Origin: Desulfobulbaceae bacterium | Lineage (GTDB): Bacteria > Desulfobacterota > Desulfobulbia > Desulfobulbales > Desulfocapsaceae | Reading direction: 5' to 3' | Length of the DNA stretch: 64,000 nt | Assembly (NCBI GenBank): GCA_024636345.1 | Contig: JAGXHG010000012.1 | Location: forward strand, 26,106 to 90,105 | Shown: piece by piece, positions 12,410-19,604 of the stretch | Position numbering within the stretch: the first letter of the stretch is position 1 | Layout: every line of letters begins with the position of its first letter | The notes under the pieces: generated by a model | Databases searched by the model: none | Seen by the model: the letters and a program-made list of their open reading frames with translations, nothing else | What the model was told of the DNA's origin: nothing | Made by a program: the position numbers and the translations under genes

Positions 12410-12724
12410 CGGTGATGCAAGTTTGAGACCGATGATACCAGCGATGATGAACGAAATGCTGATTAGCCGACCAGCGTTTGCGGGCTCTCCGAGCAGCACG
12501 ATTCCAAGGATTACGGTGCCGACAGCGCCAACACCAACCCAGATGCTGTAAGCGGTGCCAACTGGAAGTGACTTCATTGCAATGCCCAGCAGCCAAAGAC
12601 TCACGATCATCGCCAGAATCGTCCAAATGGTAGGCCACAACCTGGTGAAGCCTTCCGTGTACTTCAAACCGATGGCCCAACCGGTCTCGAACAGCCCCGC
12701 AATAACGAGAATTACCCAAGCCAT
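12404..12724 (-). CDS. gdx: Guanidinium exporter Gdx (SugE-type SMR protein)
   Basis: Gdx proteins are dual-topology dimers in the inner membrane that exchange guanidinium for protons. The 106-residue protein has four hydrophobic helices and the Gdx/SugE signature [14 protein letters not shown] with essential Glu13. GLFETGWA..K separates it from EmrE/Qac drug pumps, and the guanidine-II riboswitch just upstream supports guanidinium as the substrate. The gene is the body of an integron cassette: a GTTAGGC core lies 80 bases before the start codon, and the stop codon is embedded in GCCTAAC. A GAAGGGAGAAG ribosome site precedes the ATG. Confidence 0.93.
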   Translation of the reverse strand: MAWVILVIAGLFETGWAIGLKYTEGFTRLWPTIWTILAMIVSLWLLGIAMKSLPVGTAYSIWVGVGAVGTVILGIVLLGEPANAGRLISISFIIAGIIGLKLASPA

Positions 12725-12746
12725 GTATCTTCTCCCTTCAAAATGG

Positions 12747-12790
12747 CGGGGTCGTCCCCGATCAATGTTGGAGCGGTGAGGTCGTCCTCA
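12747..12790 (-). promoter_or_regulatory. Guanidine-II (mini-ykkC) riboswitch in the gdx leader
   Basis: In gene direction the leader has two short hairpins with identical ACGA loops. The first is TGAGG-ACGA-CCTCA (12790-12777), and the second is CGGGG-ACGA-CCCCG (12760-12747), with a 16-base linker. Two hairpins with ACGR loops are the defining feature of the guanidine-II class, which pairs loop to loop and binds one guanidinium in each. The ribosome site of gdx lies about 10 bases after the second hairpin, which fits control of translation. The element sits inside the cassette, between the recombination core and the ORF. Confidence 0.93.
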
Positions 12791-12803
12791 CTTCGGGTCA
12801 ATG

Positions 12804-12926
12804 GCCTAACGTCCATTATCACTTGCCCGCCGTGGCCCAAAGAACGGTCATTCAATGAAGCTGAGTCAGTAAGTCGTAGAGCAGAAGACGGAGCTGCCGC
12901 GGGTCAAGTGGATAAAATTGTTATGT
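12804..12926 (-). repeat. attC recombination site of the cyclase cassette
   Basis: In gene direction the site starts with ACATAAC (12926-12920) right after the cyclase stop and ends with GTTAGGC (12810-12804). Inside each end, after equal 9-base spacers, the arms CACTTGACCCGC (12910-12899) and GCGGGCAAGTG (12830-12820) pair over 11 bases with a single unpaired A. That is the extrahelical base which sets strand choice in attC sites. The length of 123 bases is within the usual attC range. Confidence 0.82.
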
Positions 12927-12935
12927 GAATTATAG

Positions 12936-13574
12936 TCATTTGATATATGCTACCGCACGTACGGGTGAACCATCCGCATCTTCAAAATTCAAAGGAAAAC
13001 AGGAAAAATCAAATATATTACGGGGCAAAGCTAAAAGGTTTGTCAAGTTCTCTATAATAATCGTGTTCAGCCGCAGCAGGGCTTTATGCACGGGGTAATC
13101 ATGGGTGTCTGCTGTATCAGCAGAAATGGTATCCGACCCAAATCCCTTTAGCCCAAATTTGCTTAACCATTCCGCAGCCTCTTTAGACAAAACATTATAA
13201 TTCGAAAAATATTTCTCAGTTCCCCAATATTGGCTCCAACCCGTATGAAGTAATAGAAACTCTACGTCTTTGATTTTGTCCTGATATGGTGCTAGCTCTT
13301 TTACTCCGATCGTTTCTGGCTTAAACATGTCAAAATCTAACATTAATGCTGGACCATAAAAATGGTTTATCGGCAGTAGATCCAGAGTGTTGTGTCCTTT
13401 GATCAAATGTGCTGGCGCATCAATATGGGTTCCTGTGTGAGAGTACAAGGTTATCTTTTTTTCAAGAAACCCTATTTCATCAATCGAACATCCAGTTATA
13501 AAGACAGGTGGTTCTGTGCCCGGATAAACTGGCATGTTCGGTGACACAGAATGCGTTAAGTCGACTATTTTCAT
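12936..13574 (-). CDS. Cyclase family / kynurenine formamidase-like metal hydrolase (integron cassette gene)
   Basis: The 212-residue protein belongs to the cyclase (PF04199) family, which includes arylformamidases and isatin hydrolases. It shows the metal-binding signature HTGTHIDAPAH (about 46-56), the N-terminal DLTHSVSPNMPVYPG, and GSDTISADTADTHDYPVH with another catalytic His. It is more AT-rich than the genes around it, which suggests transfer. The stop codon is 10 bases from the attC core, and the ATG follows AGGTAGG. The substrate is unknown; formamides such as N-formylkynurenine are only one possibility. Confidence 0.85.
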   Translation of the reverse strand: MKIVDLTHSVSPNMPVYPGTEPPVFITGCSIDEIGFLEKKITLYSHTGTHIDAPAHLIKGHNTLDLLPINHFYGPALMLDFDMFKPETIGVKELAPYQDKIKDVEFLLLHTGWSQYWGTEKYFSNYNVLSKEAAEWLSKFGLKGFGSDTISADTADTHDYPVHKALLRLNTIIIENLTNLLALPRNIFDFSCFPLNFEDADGSPVRAVAYIK

Positions 13575-13768
13575 GTGCCTACCTATGGCTTTATTTTTTT
13601 TATAACAGTGTAATAAATGGAAATTTTTTCATCATATCACCTCGTATGGGTGGACGGAATTTCCACTTATTTTTATATTATCTATGAAACATAGAAACTC
13701 ACAGAGTTTCTTGTCCGCTTATTGCATCTTCTCTGGATGATTTCAAGATATTACGATACTATGAGTAG

Positions 13769-13891
13769 TATTATGGAAAGTCAAAGGAAAATAAACCACA
13801 ATTTAATCCGAATCCCGATATCAGGCTCATAGACCTGGTGCGCGAGGTGTTTCGGTCTCATCATTACGCGTATCGAACCGAGCAGACTTAT
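13769..13891 (+). pseudogene. intI: Truncated integron integrase (intI), N-terminal fragment
   Basis: An open frame after the stop at 13766 encodes NPNPDIRLIDLVREVFR followed by SHHYAYRTEQTYK. This closely resembles the N-terminal core-binding start of integron integrases (typically LLDQVRxxxRxxHYSxRTEqAYxxWI). No in-frame ATG is visible, and the similarity stops abruptly at about 13891; the frame ends at a stop near 13955 without any catalytic domain. It runs divergently to the cassettes, as intI does in intact integrons. The 190 bases to the cyclase gene would hold attI, but no clear attI was identified. Confidence 0.7.
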
Positions 13892-13942
13892 AAAATACGG
13901 GGACATAATACATATATCTTGCCATCCGAAAGCATGAACCAC

Positions 13943-13991
13943 ACAAAAAAGCCATGATCACCCATTGTTAGGGTGATCATGGCTTTTTTGT
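13943..13991. terminator. Bidirectional terminator between the intI remnant and marC
   Basis: A perfect 21-base inverted repeat with a 7-base loop (ACAAAAAAGCCATGATCACC... with its mirror at 13971-13991) has A-run and T-run flanks. It can end transcripts from both strands. It lies 12 bases beyond the marC stop. Confidence 0.88.
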
Positions 13992-14002
13992 GTTCAAATC
14001 AT

Positions 14003-14631
14003 TCAGGCAAGGACTGGGAACAAGCCCTTCAAGCCATTGGCGATAAATTCAACGGCAATGGCGGCCAGAATCAGTCCCATGACCCGTGAAAAGATATTGA
14101 TACCCGTCTGGGTGGTATGTTTGGAGATCCAGGGAATGGAAAGGAAGGCGACCCACAGAACCAGCACCAGCAGCACAATCTCCATTCCCATAAAAAGAAA
14201 GTGGAGCGGAGCGTGACTTTTATGGGTGGAAAGGATGACCGTACTGATGGCCCCAGGGCCGGCAAGCAGAGGCATGGAGATGGGAACGACCGCCACCGAT
14301 TCCCGGTTCCCGTCGCTGGCCTCCTCCTTGCTGAAGGTGATCGGACTCTGCCGGGCATGGAGCATAGCTATAGCCATGAGCAGGATAAGGATTCCGCCGC
14401 CGACCCTGAAGGAACTGATACTGATACAAAAAATCCGAGCAGCAATTCACCCGTCAACAGGGCAGTGAGCAGGATCACCAGGACAGCAACAACCGTGGTC
14501 TTGGTGGTCCGCTTAAATTCCTCCTCCGAGGCGTCTGCAGTCAGGGCCATGACAATGGGGATTGCCCCGATGGGATTGACAATGGCCAGCAAGGCAATAA
14601 AGATCTTGGTATATTCCGTAAAATCGAGCAT
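14003..14631 (-). pseudogene. MarC-family integral membrane protein, split by a frameshift
   Basis: Two overlapping frames together encode one MarC-family (UPF0056) protein. Frame one runs from MLDFTEYTKIFIALLAIVNP (start 14631) to GELLLGFF. Frame two continues with ISISSFRVGGGILILLMAIA and then PLLAGPGAISTVIL to the C-terminus at 14003. The join needs one extra base next to the A6/T6 run at 14427-14433. The predicted full protein of about 210 residues has the usual length and six hydrophobic segments. Nothing else in the gene is broken, so this may be a sequencing error in a homopolymer, a recent mutation, or programmed slippage. Confidence 0.8.
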
Positions 14632-14822
14632 GACCTTCATTCTCCCGTAGAATAACCGTGAAACAAGATCACGGCCCTTGAGAACGCAGGAGCCGTGACG
14701 CCACAAGCACTATTTATCCAGAGCGTTGTGCCACGGTTCCTTACACAGAACGGGGATGGCGAAAGAGAGCGACTGCTGTTTCTGCCATCCAGATGACGAC
14801 CTTTACTCTGTGTCCTTACAAC

Positions 14823-15716
14823 TTAGCCCTCGGTAAGCTTCCGCAGGGCCTCTTCGTAGCGGGACTTTGTCTTTTCAATGATCTCCGCTGGAAGTTTGGG
14901 TGGCGGCGGGGTCTTGTCCCAATCGAGAGATGAAAGATAATCGCGCAGAAACTGCTTGTCAAAACTTGCCTGGCCGCGACCCGGCAGATATTCATCCACA
15001 GGCCAGAAGCGAGAGGAATCAGGGGTCAGCACCTCGTCAATCAGGATCAGCCGGTCGCCCAGCTGACCAAGTTCAAACTTGGTATCGGCAATGATGATCC
15101 CCTTTTTCCGGGCATAATCTGCGGCCCGGGTATACAACTTAATGCTGATATCCGCGATCTCACGAGCCCGATCTTTGCCCACCATGGTCTCCATGGTGGC
15201 AACGGAGATATTCTCGTCATGGTCGCCCAGAGCCGCCTTGGTGGAGGGGGTAAACAGAGGCTGGGGGAACTGGTCGGATTCCTGCATCCCTGCGGGCAGT
15301 TCAAAACCACAGACCGTTGGATTTTTCTTATAGGCACTCCAGAAGGAACCGGAGAGGTAGCCGCGGACAATGCACTCAATGGACAGGGGCTGGGTTTTAC
15401 GGACCAGCATGGAACGGTCGCGCAACTGGTCGGCATAGGGTTGACAGAGCGCGGGATATTCATCCACATTGGCGGTGATCAGGTGATTGTCAACAATGTC
15501 GCCCAGCAGGTCAAACCAGAAGAGGGAGATCTGGGTGAGGATCCTGCCCTTTCCCGGAACCGCATCATCCATCACCACATCGTAGGCAGAGATCCTATCG
15601 GTGGCCACCATGAGCAGCTTATCATCATGACCGGGGATGGCATACATATCCCTGACCTTTCCCCGATGCACCAGGTTGAGCCCCGCAAAATCAGTTTTCA
15701 CAATTGTCTGAGTCAT
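14823..15716 (-). CDS. purC: Phosphoribosylaminoimidazole-succinocarboxamide synthase (SAICAR synthetase)
   Basis: PurC joins CAIR and aspartate with ATP in purine synthesis. The 297-residue form, longer than the E. coli protein (237), is the eukaryote/fungal-like type found in many bacteria. Motifs include HRGKVRDMY (phosphate loop), DRISAYDVVM, ECIVRGYLSGSFW and IADTKFELG followed by LIDEVLTPDSSRFW. It is monocistronic in appearance: a terminator hairpin lies upstream at 15759-15790. The ATG follows AAGGAGTTGTGAACAA. Confidence 0.95.
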   Translation of the reverse strand: MTQTIVKTDFAGLNLVHRGKVRDMYAIPGHDDKLLMVATDRISAYDVVMDDAVPGKGRILTQISLFWFDLLGDIVDNHLITANVDEYPALCQPYADQLRDRSMLVRKTQPLSIECIVRGYLSGSFWSAYKKNPTVCGFELPAGMQESDQFPQPLFTPSTKAALGDHDENISVATMETMVGKDRAREIADISIKLYTRAADYARKKGIIIADTKFELGQLGDRLILIDEVLTPDSSRFWPVDEYLPGRGQASFDKQFLRDYLSSLDWDKTPPPPKLPAEIIEKTKSRYEEALRKLTEG

Positions 15717-15758
15717 TTGTTCACAACTCCTTGTTTGAGGGTACCTTGAGTTAAAAAA

Positions 15759-15790
15759 GGAGGCTGACCGGTCACAGCCGAACAGCCTCC
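15759..15790 (-). terminator. Rho-independent terminator between adk and purC
   Basis: On the minus strand GGAGGCTG (15790-15783) pairs with CAGCCTCC (15766-15759) and is followed by TTTTTT. It lies downstream of adk and about 40 bases before the purC start, so it could end adk transcripts or act as a purC leader terminator. Confidence 0.75.
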
Positions 15791-15816
15791 CTGTGTGTTA
15801 TCTGCCAGACGCCACT

Positions 15817-15852
15817 CCAGGAAACAGCCGGAAAAGATTGGCTGTTTCCTGG
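15817..15852. repeat. Perfect 13-base inverted repeat downstream of adk
   Basis: CCAGGAAACAGCC (15817-15829) is mirrored at 15840-15852 around a 10-base loop. There is no T-run, so it is a strong hairpin rather than a classic terminator. It sits between the adk-proximal palindrome and the terminator before purC. Confidence 0.7.
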
Positions 15853-15856
15853 AAGC

Positions 15857-15916
15857 GGCATAAGGTGCCGTAATAAAATAAGCAACAAGGCACTGCTTAT
15901 TTCATAACGGCACCTA
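15857..15916. repeat. Palindromic repeat, family with GGYGCCGTAA ends (copy A)
   Basis: The ends AAGGTGCCGTAA and ATAACGGCACCT pair, and an inner AAATAAGCA pairs with TGCTTATTT, making an extended hairpin just after the adk stop. A second segment of the same 59-base length, with matching ends and the same TTATTTC inner arm, occurs at 63423-63481. Confidence 0.6.
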
Positions 15917-15921
15917 AAATT

Positions 15922-16569
15922 CTACAGATTCAGTTTCGCCTTCACTGCGTTAATCACATCATCGCTGGAGGTGGCAGGCACACTCATCAGCAGGCCTTTC
16001 TCCCGGTAAAAACCGATAAGAGGGGCGGTCTTCTCGTTATAGGTCTCAAGACGATGGGTGATAGCCGTCTCGGTCTCATCCTCACGCTGAACTGCCTTGG
16101 CCCCGCACTTGTCGCAGATGCCCTCCACCTTGGGTGGATTGGACTTCACATTATAAATGGCCTGGCATTTTGGATTCTCGCAGGTCCGGCGGGTACAAAG
16201 ACGGTCAAGGATGATATCACGGGGAACATCAATATCAACAGCCATATCCAGTTTAATATTGAGTTTATCCAGCAGCTGGGTCAACTCCTCGGCTTGAGGA
16301 ATGGTCCTGGGAAAACCGTCAAGGAGAAAACCCTTAGCGCAGTCGGGTTCCTGCAATCTTTTTTCCATGATCCCCATGATCAGGGAATCAGGCACCAGAT
16401 CACCACGTTTCATGAAGCCCTCGGCCTCGCGGCCCAGCTCAGTTTTTGCTTGGACAGCGCCACGCAGGATATCGCCGGTGGAAATCTGGACAGAGCCATC
16501 GAGTGCGGTCAATAATTTGGCGACGGTGCCTTTTCCAGCGCCAGGGGCGCCCAACAGAATCAGTTTCAT
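15922..16569 (-). CDS. adk: Adenylate kinase
   Basis: Adk interconverts ATP, ADP and AMP. The 215-residue protein is the long form with a LID domain: P-loop GAPGAGKGT (8-16), the AMP site STGDILR, GFLLDGFPRT, and a zinc-type LID with four cysteines (CTRRTCENPKC ... CDKC; the CxxC pairs are at about 129-135 and 150-153). Such a metal-binding LID is seen in many Gram-positive and deltaproteobacterial Adks. A GGAGAGGATA ribosome site precedes the ATG. Confidence 0.96.
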   Translation of the reverse strand: MKLILLGAPGAGKGTVAKLLTALDGSVQISTGDILRGAVQAKTELGREAEGFMKRGDLVPDSLIMGIMEKRLQEPDCAKGFLLDGFPRTIPQAEELTQLLDKLNIKLDMAVDIDVPRDIILDRLCTRRTCENPKCQAIYNVKSNPPKVEGICDKCGAKAVQREDETETAITHRLETYNEKTAPLIGFYREKGLLMSVPATSSDDVINAVKAKLNL

Positions 16570-16982
16570 TATCCTCTCCTTATTATTAGAATAAAATCTT
16601 CATGCAGTTATTGCAAATTTCAGATTATGCCCTCTGTTTATCCAAGGGTATAAAATGGGAAATAGTATAAACACTTTTTCGTTCAACGCCAGTGAAATAT
16701 AACTCTGATAATCAACCAGAAGTGACCAGACTGACTGCTATCCATTATCTTTAAATGATTCTCAAGCGTTACGAATGCAGGCGGCTTAAGAACTGACAGT
16801 ATTAAATTTGTATTATAGACAAGATCTCATGTTGCACGCTGTTTTTCCCCGGCAGCGCCAGCACCTCCCTAAAAAATGAAGGCAGATGACGCCCAGTTAT
16901 TTAATCGTTCTCATTTTTTCAACAGGTCTTTGACAAACTATCTTGAACAACCTATTTTATAAACAATAAAGGAGGAATTACC
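16570..16982. other. Intergenic region between divergent adk and a small ORF; no gene seen
   Basis: This 413-base AT-rich stretch should contain the adk promoter and the promoter of the small gene at 16983. I saw no tRNA, riboswitch or gene remnant. A plausible sigma-70 -10 region for the small ORF (GTATTATAGA) lies near 16811-16820, but it is unsupported by a clear -35. Confidence 0.4.
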
Positions 16983-17180
16983 ATGGAAGGAATTAGCGCC
17001 AAGAGTGGCTTCTCTGTTTTAGCGTATGCCAATAAACAACCGGAGCTGGCTCTACAGCTTCTGCAAAAAACGCTGGAGGGTGCGGCAAGCAGCGAGAATA
17101 TGCAAAGCCCGACAGCAATCCCCGCACCTGCATCATCCACCAACACCACAACCGGCAGGATCATTGATATCCGGGCTTAA
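16983..17180 (+). CDS. Small hypothetical protein (possibly YjfB-like)
   Basis: This 65-residue ORF has one of the best ribosome sites in the window (AAAGGAGGAATTACC before the ATG), so it is probably translated. The N-terminal half is an amphipathic helix (LAYANKQPELALQLLQKTLEGA), then comes a Pro/Ala/Ser/Thr-rich linker, and the end is GRIIDIRA. Short proteins with a helical start and a terminal NIDIR-like motif occur in the YjfB motility family; the resemblance is weak. No flagellar genes are nearby. There is no partner gene; the next coding sequence on this strand is far away. Confidence 0.6.
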   Translation: MEGISAKSGFSVLAYANKQPELALQLLQKTLEGAASSENMQSPTAIPAPASSTNTTTGRIIDIRA

Positions 17181-17236
17181 GTAATACGGCCCGGGTATCA
17201 CCCTTTCTCGGGCAGATTGCCGCTACATGCCCTTTC

Positions 17237-17982
17237 TCAATCTCCGCTGATTTTCAAGACCTTCTTATCCAAATCCCAACGCCGGCCACAGGACAAACCG
17301 TGGTACGAAACAAGCTCTGCCGTGAGCGATCCGATCAGGATCTTCGAGCGAATCCGCACCAGCACCCGGCAGGCATCATCGGTAAACCAGGTCACCGTAT
17401 CGCGCTCTTGTCATATAAGCCTTCGAAGGTCATGCGGGGCAGGACCTCAATTACGTCCACCGGACCCAGCAGCGTTTTATCAAAATGAGTCCACTCCCTG
17501 GCCCGAACCACCACTTCATGTCGTTTATCATTGGCAAAGGTGGGTACGATAACGGATGCGCCCGGCTCATCATTTTCCCGGTACCGTACTAATCCAGCCT
17601 CCTGATCGTAAAGGGTCAGGCGATGCGCCTTGTAACTGCGGCCCTCTTTCTGTTCTACTTCATATTTGACCGGCAAGCGTTCTTCCCCTTGCACCCGGGT
17701 AAAAAAGGTGTCATCAAACGGATAGAAAAAAACGGAAAGCCCCGTAGTCTGTGACCCTGGCATGGATTTCAAAACTTTCCTGATCCTCGGCAGTCCGGCT
17801 TATCCGTAGGCGCAGTTCACCGATTTTAATACCCCCGCTCCAGGAGACATCATAGCTGAAGAGTTCATCACCACTCTCGTCACCACCGTAAGCGGAACGC
17901 AGCAGTGCGGGATCAGGCGCCCTGAGGGAAGGAGCTTCTGCTGCGACAGCAGCAAGCCCTCAGAATCTTGCCACCGTTTCAC
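17237..17982 (-). pseudogene. DUF3108-domain envelope protein broken by several frameshifts
   Basis: Three frames must be joined to restore one DUF3108 protein. Part one gives LLRSAYGGDESGDELFSYDV through to HARVTDYGAFRFF; part two, YPFDDTFFTRVQGEERL through to TFEGLYDK; part three, DTVTWFTDDACRVLVRIRSK up to the stop at 17237. The first shift is at a T7 run (about 17725-17735), where six Ts would restore the frame. The second is near 17400-17410. A third lies near the signal peptide, where a stop (TGA) interrupts ARF-GLAAVAAEAP. The GTG start overlaps the end of the ubiA-type gene. Each lesion is a one-base indel, so error must be excluded. Confidence 0.75.
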
Positions 17983-18839
17983 CCTTTTTCGGTCAGCAGG
18001 GCAAGCCAGGTGGCAGCAAAAAGAGTGAGGCTGATCACCCCGTTCAGGGAAAAAAAGGAGCCCTGGATTCGGGACAGATCCCTGGGGTTGACCACAAGAT
18101 GCTGATAGAACAGGACTGCGGCTGTAAGCACAATGCCGATATAATAGCAGAGATTGAGACGGGCCTGCGCCCCGGTCAAAACAAAGAGGATAAAGGCCAG
18201 GATATGAAAACCAATCGCCAGCCTGAAGGCATTTTCGCGCCCCAGAAGAGAGGGCAGAGAATGCAAGCCTGCGTCGCGATCAAAATCCGCATCCAGACAG
18301 GCATAAATGGTATCAAAACCGGCCACCCAGAAGAGGACACCGAGGGAGAGCACCCAAGGAAACCCTGAAAGGTTTCCCGAGACCGCCACCCAACCGCCCA
18401 GAGGCGAAAAGGCCAGGGCCACACCGAGCACCAGATGGCAGAACGAGGTAAAGAGCTTGGTCAGGGAATAAAAAAGAGTCAGGGAGAGGGCCAGGGGCGC
18501 CAGCTTCAGGGTCAGCTCGTTGAGGTTATAGCAGGCAAAGAAAAAAAGGAGCCCGGCCAGAATTACCATAGCCCATGCCTCCACCAGATGTACCTCTCCA
18601 GCAGGTATTGCCCTGCCTGCCGTCCGGGGGTTGGCGCGATCAAAATGACGGTCAACAATCCGGTTAAAACCCATGGCACAGGTTCTGGCCCCCACCATGG
18701 CCAGGATAATCCAGAGAAAGGTCATTCCATCCGGCGCGCCGCGGCCCGCAAGAAAGGCCCCCATCAAGGCAAAAGGCATGGCAAAGATTGTGAGCTTGAA
18801 TTTCACCATCTCCAGAAGGATAGCAATCTTTTTCAACAT
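17979..18839 (-). CDS. mqnP: UbiA-type prenyltransferase, probably MqnP of the futalosine pathway
   Basis: This 286-residue membrane protein has about nine hydrophobic segments and the two Asp-rich motifs of UbiA enzymes: NRIVDRHFDRANPRTAGR (about 59-76) and DADFDRDAGLHSLP (about 183-196). Its place at the end of a mqnE-mqnC-deaminase-mqnA-ubiX run argues that it prenylates the naphthoate intermediate of menaquinone rather than 4-hydroxybenzoate. The start lies three bases after the ubiX-type stop. The substrate assignment is inferred from context. Confidence 0.85.
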   Translation of the reverse strand: MLKKIAILLEMVKFKLTIFAMPFALMGAFLAGRGAPDGMTFLWIILAMVGARTCAMGFNRIVDRHFDRANPRTAGRAIPAGEVHLVEAWAMVILAGLLFFFACYNLNELTLKLAPLALSLTLFYSLTKLFTSFCHLVLGVALAFSPLGGWVAVSGNLSGFPWVLSLGVLFWVAGFDTIYACLDADFDRDAGLHSLPSLLGRENAFRLAIGFHILAFILFVLTGAQARLNLCYYIGIVLTAAVLFYQHLVVNPRDLSRIQGSFFSLNGVISLTLFAATWLALLTEKG

Positions 18840-18842
18840 TTA

Positions 18843-19421
18843 TTATTCCTCTGTGCCCCAGCGCCGCCGACCGGGGATATCGAGTCCAATCTGATCGGCA
18901 AGTCGCCAGGAAAAGGTATCGGCGGCCTCTTCCAGGCTGGCAGGTTGCAGATAATAGCCCGGCATGGGCGGACAGATAATAGCTCCGGCATCATGGACCG
19001 CCAGCATATTCTTGAGATGCGTCCTATTGAAGGGGGTTTCTCTCACCACCAGCACCAGATCCTTCCGTTCCTTGAGCATCACATCGGCACAACGCTGAAT
19101 CAGGTTGGCCGAGATCCCAGCGGCAATGGCTGCCAGGGTTCCCATACTGCAGGGCAGGACCAGCATGGCATCATAGCCGCTGGAGCCGGAGGCAGGAGGC
19201 GCTGCAAAATCTCGGCAGTCAAACCAGACGCTGATCGCCGGCAAGTCCTGCGGGGTTATCCCCTTTTCCAGCCCGAGCACCTTTTGCCCCGCCTCGGAGC
19301 AGATGCCATGCACCACCAGATCAAGACCGGCAATGGCTGTCAGAAAAGACTGGAGATAAAGCATGCCCGAGGCGCCAGTCACTGCCACCAGGATTTTTTT
19401 TGGTACCTGCCTGTTTCCCAT
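18843..19421 (-). CDS. ubiX: UbiX-type flavin prenyltransferase (MqnM in futalosine nomenclature)
   Basis: UbiX makes prenylated FMN, the cofactor of UbiD-type decarboxylases. The 192-residue protein has the family start KKILVAVTGASGMLY, the LPCSMGTLAAIAAGISANLIQRCADVMLKER core, and the RETPFNRTHLKNML and PPMPGYY motifs. In the futalosine route a UbiX/UbiD pair removes the naphthoate carboxyl, but no ubiD-like gene is present in the window. A 183-base gap with a large palindrome separates it from mqnA. Confidence 0.92.
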   Translation of the reverse strand: MGNRQVPKKILVAVTGASGMLYLQSFLTAIAGLDLVVHGICSEAGQKVLGLEKGITPQDLPAISVWFDCRDFAAPPASGSSGYDAMLVLPCSMGTLAAIAAGISANLIQRCADVMLKERKDLVLVVRETPFNRTHLKNMLAVHDAGAIICPPMPGYYLQPASLEEAADTFSWRLADQIGLDIPGRRRWGTEE

Positions 19422-19462
19422 TACCTACTCTCTCCTCCTGCACTTATCTGCTTTCTTTCTTT

Positions 19463-19604
19463 AGGGTATCTTGAAAAATGGTCTTTTAGTCCAAGCCCTG
19501 CGTTGTTCAGAAAATTTTATCCTCGGAATATCAAATTGTGCCTGCGGTAAAATTTTCTTCACGCCTTGATATTGAACAAAAATCTTAATTTTTCAAGGTA
19601 CCCT
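19463..19604. repeat. MITE-like nested palindrome between mqnA and ubiX
   Basis: The ends AGGGTATCTTGAAAAAT (19463-19479) and its mirror (19588-19604) pair over 17 bases with a single G-T. Inside, GAAAATTTTA (19510-19519) pairs with TAAAATTTTC (19548-19557). The right end reaches the mqnA stop codon. A 12-base match to the element end (AGGGTACCTTGA) occurs at 15738-15749. The size and terminal repeats resemble a miniature transposable element; no target duplication was confirmed. Confidence 0.6.

Larger units (their letters stand above)
12343..13891. mobile_element. Decayed integron: truncated intI, two gene cassettes, one well-formed and one degenerate attC
   Basis: The layout matches a chromosomal integron. 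A truncated integrase start on the plus strand faces away from a two-cassette array on the minus strand. Reading the array in gene direction: the cyclase gene (stop at 12936), an attC (12926 to 12804), the gdx gene with riboswitch (stop at 12404), then a partly degenerate attC (12409 to about 12343). Both cassettes have their genes in the same orientation, and each stop codon lies within a few bases of, or inside, the first attC core site. With intI reduced to about 100 bases the element should no longer be able to move by itself. Confidence 0.75.

Noticed and set aside
12404..12724. EmrE/Qac-type multidrug pump
   Set aside because: The GLFETGWA signature and the guanidine-II switch point to the Gdx subtype.
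13575..13660. attI site before the cyclase cassette
   Set aside because: A GTTATAA candidate lies near 13600, but it lacks the GTTRRRY form and no direct repeats could be confirmed.
16952..17164. Minus-strand 70-residue frame over the small ORF
   Set aside because: Antisense; the plus-strand ORF has the strong ribosome site.
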